From positions 1-64,000 of the forward strand of contig JAEMRJ010000001.1 of the NCBI GenBank assembly GCA_016463365.1: DNA of 64,000 nucleotides, given 5' to 3'. A model generated the notes under the pieces. That model was not told the DNA's origin. It saw only the letters and a list, made by a program, of their open reading frames with translations, and did not search any database. Position numbers and translations under genes: made by a program. The DNA is from Thermoleophilaceae bacterium (lineage in GTDB: Bacteria > Actinomycetota > Thermoleophilia > Solirubrobacterales > JACPNS01). This document shows, piece after piece, positions 8,893 through 17,897 of this stretch. Positions within the stretch are counted from its first letter, which is position 1. Each line of letters begins with the position of its first letter.

Positions 8893-10940
8893 TCCCCGTC
8901 CTCATCGAATTCGAATCTCATACGTGCATCGACGTCCGGCTCGTCACCACCGGGTTCGCCCGCAAACCCATCCTCGGGCAGCCTGAAAATCGGTCCGTCA
9001 TCCGGGTCAAGAAGACTCTGCTGACCCTCGATAACTTCGCGGGCCGCTCTGCCCGTGGCAACCTCGGGGCGCTCTGCAACTACAGCTCCCCCGGGGTTCT
9101 CATCGCTCGTGAGACGCAATACCTCGCGCTCATCGTCCTCGTTCATCTCGCCAACCCTGAGGGGCTGACTGGCCGCTCTGCGCTTGAAGTCGTGGTCGGG
9201 GGTGGTGACTTCGTAGGTGATCGGATTGAAGCGTTCGGGATCCGAATTCTTCGCGTCTTCGATCATCTTCTTCAGCGACGGCTCGGCATACCACGGACGC
9301 AGATCGAGCATGGCCGGCTTGATGTTTCCGTAGATCAGCAGCCCCGTGTTCGTCTTCATCTCGCGCACGAGGTTGCTCGGGAGCATCCTGCGGTAGGTGT
9401 CGCTCTCGGTCGTCGACTTGCTTTGATGGCCGTCGGTGAACGAGACCTGGCGGATGCTCTGCTCGCCGGTGACGTCGCCGACCCACTTCAGGGTGTGCTC
9501 GCATTTGACGCCCGGCAGCACGATCGTCGCTCTGTGGTTTGAGACGATCGTCTGCGCCTTGTCGTGGCCCCAGCGCTCGCGCACCTGGCCGAAGTCCTGA
9601 AAGATCGTGACCAGCTGAATACCTACGCCGGCCGCGGTCGAGGCCAGCTTGTCGAGGTCCGGCAGCGGCGCGATGTTTGCCGCCTCGTCAAGCACGACCA
9701 GCAGCGGCGGGTCAAGCGGCCGGCCAGTCTTTGCGTACTCCTGATAGCCGTAGTCGATGATCTCGTTGATCAGCGTTCCGTAGAGCGCGGCGAGCTGCTT
9801 CTGCTCGGTGATCGGTGCGCAGAGATAGGCAGTTGCGGGCTTGTCTCCGATCAGCTTGTCCGGCGTGATCTCCGAGCTGCGCGCCGAATCGAGGACGCGC
9901 GGCGAGCGGTAGGCCTCAACGACGCTGCGCGCCGTCAGATACACGGAGTCGCGCTGCTCATTTGCCATCGCCCAGACGCCGCGCAGCGTGTTCAGCGGCA
10001 AGTCGTCGAGGCCGTCATAGACGTCGACCAGCTCGCGCGTGATCTCGTCCTTTGCATCGACGCCGATCGAAAGCCAGTTGACGACCTTGCCCATGTCAAA
10101 GTCGCCAAGCTTTGCCGCGTACATCAGCGGCGCGAGAAGCATCTGAGCCTGCTCGTACCAGAAGCCGTTGTCATTTCCCCCGCCGAGCGCCTGCTTTGCA
10201 GTCTGCGTGAGCGACTTAGAAGTTGTCTGCGCGCCCTCGAAGGTGTTGCAGCGCGACAGAGGAGTCCAGGTGTGCCGGCGCTCGATCTCGTTGGTCTCGG
10301 CCGGGTCATACATATAGACCGGCCCCTTCTGGCGTCTTACGGCGATCGTGTCCTCGAGCAGGTCGCTCTTGACCGAGGTGATCAGAGCCGAGCCCTCCCA
10401 TTCGCAGATCGCCGGCACGGCGATCGCCGTCGACTTACCTTGCTGAGTCGGGCCAAAGGCGCAGGTCGATTGACGGACCTCGGCAGCAATAAGCGCGCGG
10501 CCTGATTTGCCAAGCACGACGCGGTTTCCGCCCGGCTTTGAGACCACCAGATCCGAGAGGTCGCCTTTGACCGCCCAGGTGGCGCTCTCTGGGGGAGCGT
10601 TTCTTCCCTTCATCACGCGAGCGATCGTCGGGGCGTGCCGGTAGGCCAGCGCGGCGATCAGCGCATAAACCGCAAGCACGCCGAGCCAGAAGACCGTCTC
10701 GTTGATGTACGGACGGTGCTCGGCCGGCCACGCAGTCGCGGGATCGGCGAGCGCCGCAAGCATCCTAATCCCGAGCGCCGGCGCTGCCAAGAGCCGCGCG
10801 CCAGTGAAGTGGCCGCTGGCCAGAAGATTCAGCAGCTCCCCAACAAAAAAGCAAATCACGCCGAAGCTCATCACAGCGATAAACCCGAAGAGGACGAGCT
10901 TGATGTTTATCTCGCGCTGGGGCTGATTCTGCGGAATCAC
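8889..10940 (-). CDS. Type IV coupling protein (VirD4/TraG-like ATPase)
   Basis: A 683-residue protein when started at the GTG of a GTGA overlap with the upstream stop. Two hydrophobic segments near the N-terminus (about 15-43 and 80-100) anchor it in the membrane. Walker A is GPTQQGKST (about 163-171) and Walker B is VVLDEA (about 415-420), the layout of VirD4/TraG. Such proteins are hexameric ATPases that bring the relaxase-DNA complex to the secretion channel. The C-terminal ~120 residues are acidic and probably disordered. An upstream ATG at 10970 is possible but less likely. Confidence 0.92.
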   Translation of the reverse strand: MIPQNQPQREINIKLVLFGFIAVMSFGVICFFVGELLNLLASGHFTGARLLAAPALGIRMLAALADPATAWPAEHRPYINETVFWLGVLAVYALIAALAYRHAPTIARVMKGRNAPPESATWAVKGDLSDLVVSKPGGNRVVLGKSGRALIAAEVRQSTCAFGPTQQGKSTAIAVPAICEWEGSALITSVKSDLLEDTIAVRRQKGPVYMYDPAETNEIERRHTWTPLSRCNTFEGAQTTSKSLTQTAKQALGGGNDNGFWYEQAQMLLAPLMYAAKLGDFDMGKVVNWLSIGVDAKDEITRELVDVYDGLDDLPLNTLRGVWAMANEQRDSVYLTARSVVEAYRSPRVLDSARSSEITPDKLIGDKPATAYLCAPITEQKQLAALYGTLINEIIDYGYQEYAKTGRPLDPPLLVVLDEAANIAPLPDLDKLASTAAGVGIQLVTIFQDFGQVRERWGHDKAQTIVSNHRATIVLPGVKCEHTLKWVGDVTGEQSIRQVSFTDGHQSKSTTESDTYRRMLPSNLVREMKTNTGLLIYGNIKPAMLDLRPWYAEPSLKKMIEDAKNSDPERFNPITYEVTTPDHDFKRRAASQPLRVGEMNEDDEREVLRLTSDENPGGAVVAERPEVATGRAAREVIEGQQSLLDPDDGPIFRLPEDGFAGEPGGDEPDVDARMRFEFDEDGE

Positions 10941-11365
10941 CCAGCACCGCCAATACTCACAACCGGGCAAAGCGGAATCCGCATCGACGCTTCGCCCTTG
11001 GCGAACTCAAAGTAGGCCAGCCTCGTCTCCAGGTACCAGGCGAGAAGCTGCGCCCAACGCTCCCCGGCCCAGCGGGCCAGCTGTGCCTCGCAGCACGCGC
11101 ACAGCTGCTCAGTCACGGCGCGCACCGTTGCTGCTCCAACTTCGCGCAGCGCGGTCTCGGCGTCGCCTACCTCCCACTCTCCGCTGAACGGGTCAAAGAA
11201 GTCAACGAGCTTGATCCGCACCGCGGCGATCTCGTCTGTCTCGCGCTCGGCCGAGACGATCGCCAGCAGCTCCGCAGGCTCAAGCGTCTTAAAGAAGGAT
11301 TCATACCGAGACACGTACGCGCCAAAGTCGGCGGCCGCGAACTGCGTTGTCTCAGAACCGCTCAT
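10937..11365 (-). CDS. Hypothetical protein, transfer operon
   Basis: A 142-residue, helical, acidic protein with a CACCEAQ segment. Its start overlaps the preceding stop (ATGA) and its stop overlaps the coupling-protein start (GTGA), so it is tightly coupled on both sides. I do not recognise the family. Its size and acidity resemble the 12.3-kb gene product, but I cannot show homology. Confidence 0.6.
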   Translation of the reverse strand: MSGSETTQFAAADFGAYVSRYESFFKTLEPAELLAIVSAERETDEIAAVRIKLVDFFDPFSGEWEVGDAETALREVGAATVRAVTEQLCACCEAQLARWAGERWAQLLAWYLETRLAYFEFAKGEASMRIPLCPVVSIGGAG

Positions 11366-11754
11366 GCGGCGATCCGAGTTGAAGTCCGCGAGATCCGGTC
11401 CAGGCGCGCCCAGAGCGCGGCGGCGATCGTGCGACCGGCCTCGTCGCCGGCGTCGCCTTCGACGATTTCGCTGATCGCTTCGCGCGTGTAGAACGCGATG
11501 CTGGTGATCACGTCAGCATCGAGGCGCACCTCGGCGTCGCGCAGCGCGAAGCGCCACCACTCAACAAGATCATCAAGCACCCATTCGGTGCCCGGCGCAA
11601 AAGCAGCGGCTGCTCGCAGCGAGCCGTTGCCGACGTGAAAGAGGACATAGCCCGGGAGCAGCACAAGGCCCCACTCATCGACGCCACGGCGCCGCGGGAG
11701 CGGAGTAGCTTCCGGAGTCGCGATAGCGCGCAGCTGGGCCGACTGCGGGTTCAT
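11362..11754 (-). CDS. Hypothetical protein, transfer operon
   Basis: A 130-residue soluble protein starting at MNPQSAQ. The ATG overlaps the stop of the 32-codon leader ORF (ATGA), which decides the start; the longer frame from 11784 would run into the leader. No recognised domain. It is the first full-size gene of the unit reading from the conserved promoter at 11.85 kb. Confidence 0.6.
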   Translation of the reverse strand: MNPQSAQLRAIATPEATPLPRRRGVDEWGLVLLPGYVLFHVGNGSLRAAAAFAPGTEWVLDDLVEWWRFALRDAEVRLDADVITSIAFYTREAISEIVEGDAGDEAGRTIAAALWARLDRISRTSTRIAA

Positions 11755-11849
11755 CGCGTCACCTGCGGGCGGAGGGTGAAACACCCGGGCGTAGCGCCGC
11801 AGCGCTTGCCCAGGGTGCTCCTCATTGGTTGTCTACCTCTTTGTGCCAT
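11751..11849 (-). CDS. 32-residue leaderless leader peptide
   Basis: It begins MAQRGRQPMR at an ATG 6 bases after the conserved promoter element, so the mRNA is likely leaderless. Its TGA overlaps the ATG of the next gene in frame order expected for translational coupling. The second gene's start at 32182 has the same context, TTAGATGGCAC, which supports this ATG being a true initiation site. The peptide is Arg-rich with no known function, and its main role may be to let ribosomes enter the operon. Confidence 0.6.
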   Translation of the reverse strand: MAQRGRQPMRSTLGKRCGATPGCFTLRPQVTR

Positions 11850-11909
11850 CTAAGAAGTAAGCGGGATAAAACGACCTCGCTGTCATCGCGTTTGCAAAAA
11901 ACTTTTTGC
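11850..11909 (-). promoter_or_regulatory. Conserved conjugation promoter, copy A
   Basis: On the minus strand: inverted repeat GCAAAAA-N2-TTTTTGC (11894-11909), GATGACA (11881-11887), 15 bases, CCCGCTTACT (11856-11865), then 6 bases to the ATG at 11849. It matches four other copies in this window in sequence, spacing and position relative to a start codon. Confidence 0.75.
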
Positions 11910-11946
11910 GCGCGACCGTCTCGCTGGACGCCCCCGAAGGCCGCCC

Positions 11947-12321
11947 TCAGATCTCTTCGATGCCGATGCTCGAAAGCAGATCAATACGCAGGCTCGCCGC
12001 CTGACTGAAATCCGCGAACTCTGCTCCATCGAGCAGCAGCTCGGCGAGCGCGGCGAAATCGCGGTAGGTCATCTGAAGCTGCATCTCCCCGGGCGCGTCG
12101 AGCCCGGCGCTCTTCAAACAACCGAGCAGCTGCTCGGCGTTTGCCTTTGCCGCTTCCCCCCACTCGCCGGCGTTGCCCTTGCGCCAGAGAAGGCGCACGA
12201 GATCCGCGTCCTCGCGGTTTAGCTCTGCCGGGTAGAAGATCTCGCTTCCCATCACGACGCCAAGCCGCGCCTTCACCTCGGCCGGCGAGGTAAGTCCGAA
12301 GGTTTTCACCAGCGCGCTCAT
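11947..12321 (-). CDS. Hypothetical protein, end of secretion operon
   Basis: A 124-residue acidic helical protein starting at MSALVKTFGL. The ATG overlaps the stop of the VirB4-like ATPase gene (ATGA), so the longer frame from 12375 is unlikely. It is the last gene of the ~10-kb secretion operon that starts at 21977. No family recognised. Confidence 0.6.
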   Translation of the reverse strand: MSALVKTFGLTSPAEVKARLGVVMGSEIFYPAELNREDADLVRLLWRKGNAGEWGEAAKANAEQLLGCLKSAGLDAPGEMQLQMTYRDFAALAELLLDGAEFADFSQAASLRIDLLSSIGIEEI

Positions 12322-13574
12322 GCGGCGATCGAGTCTTCTGCGCCCATGCGAGCGTCGGTGTCGATGATCTGCCACTCGTCCGGCGAGAGGTCGTGGTGGA
12401 CGATCGCTTTGGTGCGGCCGACAAGCCAGAGGCCCGTTCCCCGCTTGGCAGTTGCGATCACGTCGCGCTCGACGCTTGTGAGGCGGTAGACCTTTTCCAC
12501 GCCTTGCACCCCTTCGGAGCCTTGCGGATAGATCACGTGCGTTCCGGTGTCCTCAAGAAGCCCCCGCGCAAGCGCTTCGATGCGCGATCCGCCGTCGCCG
12601 GCGCTCATCAGGTCGCTCACTCGGTGCAGCACCATGATGTTGCAGATGCCGTAGGAACGTGAGTGCTTGTAGGAGTCTTGGAGCCATTCGCCCACCCCCT
12701 CGTGGGCGATGATCTTCCATCCCTCGTCGATCACCCAGAAGTTCTTGATGCGCTGATCGTGCTTACGCTGCATTGCGATCTCGGCGCGCAACCAGGCCGA
12801 GGCGCAGGCCATCAAAATGCCGATCGACTCCCCGCCGTAGAAAGCCTCGAGATTCAAGACTACGATGCGCTTGGAAAAGTCGACGTCGCCCGTTGATGGG
12901 CCGTCAAACATTCCTTGCAGCGGTCCCTCGCAGAGGTTTTGAAGCGCAAGCGCGGATCCGCGGACGGCGTCGATCGTGCCGCTCTTGTCAAGCTTCAACG
13001 CTTCGCACAGATTCTTCGTCGGGTGCAGCAGGCCGTGGACGATCATCGGGATCGTCGGCTCGGATTCTTTTGCGGCCGTCTCGCCGAGCACCACCGTGAG
13101 CGCGCGCTGCTCAACTGGAGCGAGCGGCTTCTTCTGCGCCGCCGCCGCAACCGCGAGCAGAACTCCCAGCTGCATCTCAGGCCCGCCGCGAGGGTTCAAG
13201 GGATTCAGGCGCACCTTGCCGCCTGGCTCGAGCCTGATCGGCTCGGCGCCCCAAGCGTTCGCAAGTGGTCCGTACTCGCCCTTGGGGTCAACGATCACCG
13301 CTCGACGGTCTTTGAAGATCAGCTCACGAGATAGGAACGACTTCACAAGCGCGCTCTTTCCCGAACCGATCTCGCCAAAAATCATCACGTTCGGGTTGGT
13401 TAGAACCTTCTTGTTGTAGAGCACCCAAGGGTCAAAACAGAAGGCAGACCCGAGCCTGCTCTGGCCAATGTAGACGCCCTCAGAGCCAAAGCCTGCTTCG
13501 GCCTGAAACGGGTATGCGGCCTTGAAATTCGCGGTTGTCACTCGGTGGCCGCGCTTCTCGTTTACGTCGCGCAT
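12318..13574 (-). CDS. VirB4/TraC-type conjugation ATPase (C-terminal part as separate protein)
   Basis: A 418-residue P-loop ATPase. Walker A is GEIGSGKSA (67-75), Walker B is WVIDEGW (280-286), and VDPKGEYG follows the first strand as in VirB4 proteins. VirB4 is normally ~800 residues; here the N-terminal part seems to be supplied by the preceding gene (13578-15062), so the ATPase is split over two chains as in several actinobacterial elements. It powers channel assembly and substrate transfer at the inner membrane. Confidence 0.88.
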   Translation of the reverse strand: MRDVNEKRGHRVTTANFKAAYPFQAEAGFGSEGVYIGQSRLGSAFCFDPWVLYNKKVLTNPNVMIFGEIGSGKSALVKSFLSRELIFKDRRAVIVDPKGEYGPLANAWGAEPIRLEPGGKVRLNPLNPRGGPEMQLGVLLAVAAAAQKKPLAPVEQRALTVVLGETAAKESEPTIPMIVHGLLHPTKNLCEALKLDKSGTIDAVRGSALALQNLCEGPLQGMFDGPSTGDVDFSKRIVVLNLEAFYGGESIGILMACASAWLRAEIAMQRKHDQRIKNFWVIDEGWKIIAHEGVGEWLQDSYKHSRSYGICNIMVLHRVSDLMSAGDGGSRIEALARGLLEDTGTHVIYPQGSEGVQGVEKVYRLTSVERDVIATAKRGTGLWLVGRTKAIVHHDLSPDEWQIIDTDARMGAEDSIAA

Positions 13575-13577
13575 GAG

Positions 13578-15062
13578 CTACACCAGTCCTGACTTCAAGC
13601 CGCGGCAGAGCGGCATCGTGTAGCTGATAGCCGTGCCCTGCTCGCCGAGGAGCCGGCGCAGCTCGAGGTGGCTTTGGGACGCCGCGTGTTCGATCTCGGC
13701 GCAGGCCGCGTCGAGCTCTTCGCGCGTGCGGCCAGAGACGGTCACGAACGCGGAGAAGCGAACCTCCGCGTGGCCAGAGGCAAGCTCTTGCTCCCTCTCC
13801 ATGATCCCCTGGTAGACGCGGCGCTTGCTCGCTGAGGTGCGAAACCCGCGCGATTCGCGCGCGTCGGCTGAGGCCTCTTCGCTTGTGGCCGCAGACTGCA
13901 CGTCGCGCATCGCCTTTATGTGCGGGACGGGTTCAACGGTCATGCTCACGGTTCTAAGCACGCTGGTGTTCAGGAGCAGCGGGGACAGGAAAGTCGGCCC
14001 GACGCCGATACGCGGAAAGTTCACGACCCAATAGGTCGTGTGCAGCACGCCTTCGCACTCGTAGGTGTCCCAATCCTCCTCGGCGTAGATCGGGCCCATC
14101 GACTGCGGGGCGACGCCAGTCTTCATCTGATCGGTCACGGCATAAGGATTGAAATGTCCCCGCACGACCCGAGCGAGCGTGCGCGGCCGAAGCGGGCCGA
14201 CCACGCGAACGTCGGCCTGGCCCAAGGCCGTGATGAAATGCTCCATCTCGCGCATAAGCAGCGCGCAGTAACCATCGTGATGCTTGCCAAGCCGCGAAGC
14301 CATTTTGCGCACGCTGCGCTTCTTCATGTCAAGGCGCAGCACGAGCAGCAGCTCGTGTTCTTGCTGCACTGACGCGGCACCCGAGAGGAGCTTGACGTAG
14401 GACATGACGTTGGGGTCATTGGCGCCAAGTTCGGTGTCAACGTTCTCCACCAGGTACTCGCGCAGCTCGTCCTGATTGGCCGGCAGCGTCGTCTCGATCC
14501 ACTGAATCCGCGAGACCGGGCAATCGTCGCGCGCTAGGTCTGCAAGCACGGCGGCCCAGCCCTGGAGCTTTGCCTGCTGCTCCTCATCATCCAGAAGCGC
14601 AAACGAATCAGCCGTAACCGCGATCGAGGCCGTGTATGCGCCCCAATCAGCGTCATAGGCAACGCCGACTTCGTGGCCATTGAGCATCGCGCCGAGGATC
14701 TCGATCGACTCGATTGCTGGCGGCAGGTCAGTTTCAAGCTCTGCCTCGCCGTCGATCTCGCCGATGTGGCCGTAGTTCATCGCCTGAGACTCGTAACGCA
14801 GACGGCCGAGAAAGCGCCGGATGCCAAAACGAATCGCGATGTCAGTCCAATCGACCGCTGGCCTGCCAAGCACCGGCATCGTCACAAACGCAAACGTCAC
14901 TCCCGCAATTACCAGGGCGACCATCAAGGAGCGCCCGCTGCCGAGCTGGGTCAGCGCGATGAGGCTGGCGATAAAGCCGATCGCAGCTGCGACCAGCTGA
15001 CGCATCGAAAGATCACCGAAAATGCCCGTAGATTCGAGCGGACCAAACTTGTAGTTAGACAC
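13578..15062 (-). CDS. SCO6880-like conjugation protein (PrgI/VirB4 N-terminal-like)
   Basis: A 494-residue protein. Two hydrophobic stretches near the N-terminus (about 20-40 and 46-62) resemble a PrgI/VirB3-like membrane part, and the soluble remainder resembles the N-terminal domain of VirB4, without a P-loop. This arrangement next to a P-loop partner is typical of actinobacterial type IV secretion. The GTG start has AGGAGG upstream and overlaps the end of the previous gene by 8 bases. Confidence 0.8.
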   Translation of the reverse strand: MSNYKFGPLESTGIFGDLSMRQLVAAAIGFIASLIALTQLGSGRSLMVALVIAGVTFAFVTMPVLGRPAVDWTDIAIRFGIRRFLGRLRYESQAMNYGHIGEIDGEAELETDLPPAIESIEILGAMLNGHEVGVAYDADWGAYTASIAVTADSFALLDDEEQQAKLQGWAAVLADLARDDCPVSRIQWIETTLPANQDELREYLVENVDTELGANDPNVMSYVKLLSGAASVQQEHELLLVLRLDMKKRSVRKMASRLGKHHDGYCALLMREMEHFITALGQADVRVVGPLRPRTLARVVRGHFNPYAVTDQMKTGVAPQSMGPIYAEEDWDTYECEGVLHTTYWVVNFPRIGVGPTFLSPLLLNTSVLRTVSMTVEPVPHIKAMRDVQSAATSEEASADARESRGFRTSASKRRVYQGIMEREQELASGHAEVRFSAFVTVSGRTREELDAACAEIEHAASQSHLELRRLLGEQGTAISYTMPLCRGLKSGLV

Positions 15063-16734
15063 TTGAGACCTCCTGCCTCGTTACGTTCTGCCGCGCGGCC
15101 AGGTGCGCGGGAGGTTCACTTGACCCGCCACCTGAGCCGGGTTGGCCTTGACTTGATCCGCCGCCACTTGAAGCGCCGCCGGGGGAGCTACTTCCGCTCT
15201 CTCCGCCGCCCTGCGCTGGAGCAGACGCTCCGGCCGCGCGGCCCGCTGATTGCTGATTTATCCCTTGCCCGGCTGCAGCTCCAACGGCGACGCCAGCGCC
15301 TACAACCGCCGCTGGCGCAGCAGCGGCTCCAGCAGCCGCCCCGCCTCCAGCAGCTCCGCCCGAAGCGCCTCCGCTAGATGCGCCGCTTACGCCTCCAGGC
15401 GCGCCGCCCGGTTTGGGGCCTCCAGCGCCTCCGGGCGGTTTGCCACCGCCGCCTCCCCCAGGAGTACCGCCGCCGCCTGCGCCCGAGCTGCCCTTGGCTG
15501 CCGATGAGCCTCCGCCCGAGCTCTGTCCTTCGCCTTCTCCTTTGCCGCCGCCGCCAAGGCGCGAGGTAAGCGACTGGCGCATCATCTGGGATCCAGTGAT
15601 CTGCGCGCCGACCGGGGTGTTTGGCCGGCCCTGAACGTCGCCCAATCCATCAAACGGCAGAAGCGAGAAGAGCACCATCGGGCTAAAAGCTGCAAGCGTC
15701 ATGATCACCACGCCTGCGATCACGCCGGTGACGTCGCCGGCCCCGCCCATCTTGGCGATCATCGTCGCGCCGAACGCAAACATCGTGACGATGAAGAACT
15801 TCGCAACGATAATCACGAACAGGATGATTCCCATCTTTCGCGCCACGTTCTTGGCTGGTGGCCAGACCGAGGCAACGATGCCGAGCGGCAAGTAGAAGAT
15901 CACGATGTAGACGAGACCCTCTCGGATGATCAGCTCGATCATCAGCAAGAAAGTCCCGATCGCCGCGATCACCGCAACGACCAGCAAAACGAACGTCGAG
16001 CCAACCGCGACTGCCGCCGTGTCGGCGCCGGGCGTCAAGAAATCGACCAGGCCTCTCGTGATTTCTTTGGTGTCGCCGCCGAACGTATTTGCCATGCCGA
16101 GGCTCAATTGATCTACGGCAGTCACAAGCGTTTGGGAGATCGGCACCGCTGCGCCGATCGCGATGAATCCAATCGGCATGAATAAAAAACTCGCTCGAAG
16201 AGTCGATCCCAGCTGGCCCGTCATCATGCCGCCGATCGCCGCTGCAACTAGCGCAAGCACCGAGAGCGCTCCGGCGAGAAGCATCATCGCCTGGTACCGC
16301 TTCTTGAACCACGCTTTGGTCGTTTGCGGCGTTGAAGACTTGACCATCAGTTCCTGAACCTTGACCATCATCGAGGCGACGCCGCCCGCGACCCATTTCG
16401 CAACCCCGTCCATCGCCTGCTCGCCAATGCCGCCAACTACCTGCTCGCCGATCGCCGCTGCGCCATTTCCGACCTGCTCGACTACTTCGCCAACGGCATC
16501 TTCTGCGCAGCCCAGCGGATCGGTGATGCAACCGAGCCCAGCTGCCGCCTGCGCCTTGATTGTGCGCGACTTGGCGCAGACGGCCTGCGAGGGCCGACCA
16601 AAGTTCGTCTCCTTGCATCCCGCCCCGGGAATTGTTTTCGCTCGTGAATCAGCAGCCGAAGCATTCGCGTTGAACGCGAACGTCAGAGCGGTCGCCGCCA
16701 GAGCGAAGATCAGCGTCCTACGGAGCCTGCTCAT
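15055..16734 (-). CDS. TrbL/VirB6-like polytopic channel protein
   Basis: A 559-residue protein starting at MSRLRRTLIF with a cleavable-looking signal peptide, then a Cys-containing exported loop and at least five hydrophobic segments (between about residues 145 and 365), as in VirB6/TrbL proteins that form the inner-membrane part of the DNA channel. The last ~170 residues are very rich in Gly, Ser, Pro and Ala and likely disordered. The start is inside the end of the previous gene (17-base overlap). An upstream ATG at 16857 would read through that gene and is unlikely. Confidence 0.82.
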   Translation of the reverse strand: MSRLRRTLIFALAATALTFAFNANASAADSRAKTIPGAGCKETNFGRPSQAVCAKSRTIKAQAAAGLGCITDPLGCAEDAVGEVVEQVGNGAAAIGEQVVGGIGEQAMDGVAKWVAGGVASMMVKVQELMVKSSTPQTTKAWFKKRYQAMMLLAGALSVLALVAAAIGGMMTGQLGSTLRASFLFMPIGFIAIGAAVPISQTLVTAVDQLSLGMANTFGGDTKEITRGLVDFLTPGADTAAVAVGSTFVLLVVAVIAAIGTFLLMIELIIREGLVYIVIFYLPLGIVASVWPPAKNVARKMGIILFVIIVAKFFIVTMFAFGATMIAKMGGAGDVTGVIAGVVIMTLAAFSPMVLFSLLPFDGLGDVQGRPNTPVGAQITGSQMMRQSLTSRLGGGGKGEGEGQSSGGGSSAAKGSSGAGGGGTPGGGGGGKPPGGAGGPKPGGAPGGVSGASSGGASGGAAGGGAAAGAAAAPAAVVGAGVAVGAAAGQGINQQSAGRAAGASAPAQGGGESGSSSPGGASSGGGSSQGQPGSGGGSSEPPAHLAARQNVTRQEVSSV

Positions 16735-17428
16735 AAAGCTCGCCGCCTTCCATCTCTTCGTAGAAACCGGACTCAGTTGTTGTGCGCTGAGCGGCGCTGA
16801 CATACGGCACCGGCGCCGGGCGCTGGGCGTAGCTTGAAACCTTCCAAGTGTTCGCATCTCGCACCAGGCCTATGCGGTCGCGCACGTAGGAGACGCGCGG
16901 CACGGCTTGCCCCTCGATGCCAGAGACGGTCATCGACCAAATCGAGACGAATGCCTTGTTGTCCGCGTAGGACTCAACAAAGAACTTCAACGGCACGACG
17001 TCGGCGATGTAGACGCCGCTCGCGTCCTTTGCCGCATACAGCGGGCTTTCGGCCTGCGCTGCCATCAGCTCTTCGAACTGCTTGGAAACCTGCGCCTTTC
17101 CCTCTGGCGCAACTTGCGCCATGACCTTCGCTCGCGCAACCTCCGCCTCATCGAGATCTGCGACGAGGAAATACTTCTCGAACGCCGTCGCCGCGGCGAC
17201 CGCGCCCTCTTTGGTTTGCGCGTAGGCGGGCAGACCCGTTACCTGGGCCTGAGCCGGAGCCTTCGCCCCCGCCCGCGGGGCGGGGTTCTTTACGGCAGCA
17301 AACAGAAACAGCAGGGCAGCCAGACTGCCCACACCAATTACGGCTGGCACGAGCCACGGCTTATCTGTGTTCGCACTGGTGCGAGACCGGGAGCCAGAGC
17401 GCGTCTTGGTGTAGGCAGTCACGGCCAT
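16718..17428 (-). CDS. VirB8-like membrane-anchored conjugation protein
   Basis: A 236-residue protein with a basic cytoplasmic N-terminus, one TM segment (about 27-45) and a ~180-residue outside domain with the mixed alpha/beta, NTF2-like character of VirB8/TcpC proteins. Its place between the VirB2-like and VirB6-like genes supports this. VirB8 proteins are scaffolds that connect channel subunits. The similarity is by layout rather than by a catalytic motif. Confidence 0.65.
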   Translation of the reverse strand: MAVTAYTKTRSGSRSRTSANTDKPWLVPAVIGVGSLAALLFLFAAVKNPAPRAGAKAPAQAQVTGLPAYAQTKEGAVAAATAFEKYFLVADLDEAEVARAKVMAQVAPEGKAQVSKQFEELMAAQAESPLYAAKDASGVYIADVVPLKFFVESYADNKAFVSIWSMTVSGIEGQAVPRVSYVRDRIGLVRDANTWKVSSYAQRPAPVPYVSAAQRTTTESGFYEEMEGGELYEQAP

Positions 17429-17430
17429 CC

Positions 17431-17754
17431 CTACTTCACCTCAGTGCCGAGGTTGTAGAAGGACTCACCGATGGCGTTCGCGCCGCCGATGACGACTGCT
17501 CCGACGCAGGCTGCCAGCAGGATCATCTTGCCGCCTGCGGCGTGCTGCGGGTTGTGGCCCTTGCTGCCGACGATCCACATGATCACGCCGACGACGAGCG
17601 CCGTGACAACTGCATACTGGCCCCAGCGCATAGCGCCGCCGACCAGTTTCTCGATCACGCTGCCACCGGGCAACGAGTCATTTGGTTTTGCGCCAAAGGC
17701 GTCGGCCGCGAAAATGATCGTGGCCGCCTTCAGCGAAGCGAGTGATTCGATCAT
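17431..17754 (-). CDS. Small two-TM protein, VirB2/TrbC-like
   Basis: About 107 residues, with two hydrophobic segments (about 46-62 and 77-95) joined by a short polar Lys/Gly/His loop, the topology of VirB2/TrbC pilins and of their actinobacterial counterparts. ATG at 17754 has AGAGGA seven bases upstream; a GTG one codon earlier overlaps the previous stop. It precedes the VirB8-like and VirB6-like genes. It could form a surface filament or only a membrane part of the channel. Confidence 0.65.
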   Translation of the reverse strand: MIESLASLKAATIIFAADAFGAKPNDSLPGGSVIEKLVGGAMRWGQYAVVTALVVGVIMWIVGSKGHNPQHAAGGKMILLAACVGAVVIGGANAIGESFYNLGTEVK

Positions 17755-17756
17755 CA

Positions 17757-17897
17757 CTAGTTCCTCTCTTTCGTTTCATTGACGGCGGCCGTCGCCGCCA
17801 CGTTCGCCTCGAGGGAATCCTCGAGAACGTTTAGATGGCGCCCGCCGCGTCCGGTTGCGCTTGCTTGGTGAGCAAAATTGATTGCCAGCGCGCTCAC
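17757..17897 (-). CDS. Small protein coupled to the hydrolase gene
   Basis: A 46-residue frame whose GTG overlaps the stop of the hydrolase gene (GTGA) and whose TAG abuts the next start. It begins MSALAINFAHQ and ends in a polar, Glu/Lys-rich stretch. The tight overlaps on both sides, as throughout this operon, are the only evidence that it is real. Confidence 0.4.
   Translation of the reverse strand: MSALAINFAHQASATGRGGRHLNVLEDSLEANVAATAAVNETKERN

Noticed and set aside
9564..10505. 313-codon plus-strand frame inside the coupling-protein gene
   Set aside because: Antisense to the Walker A to Walker B region of the coupling protein.
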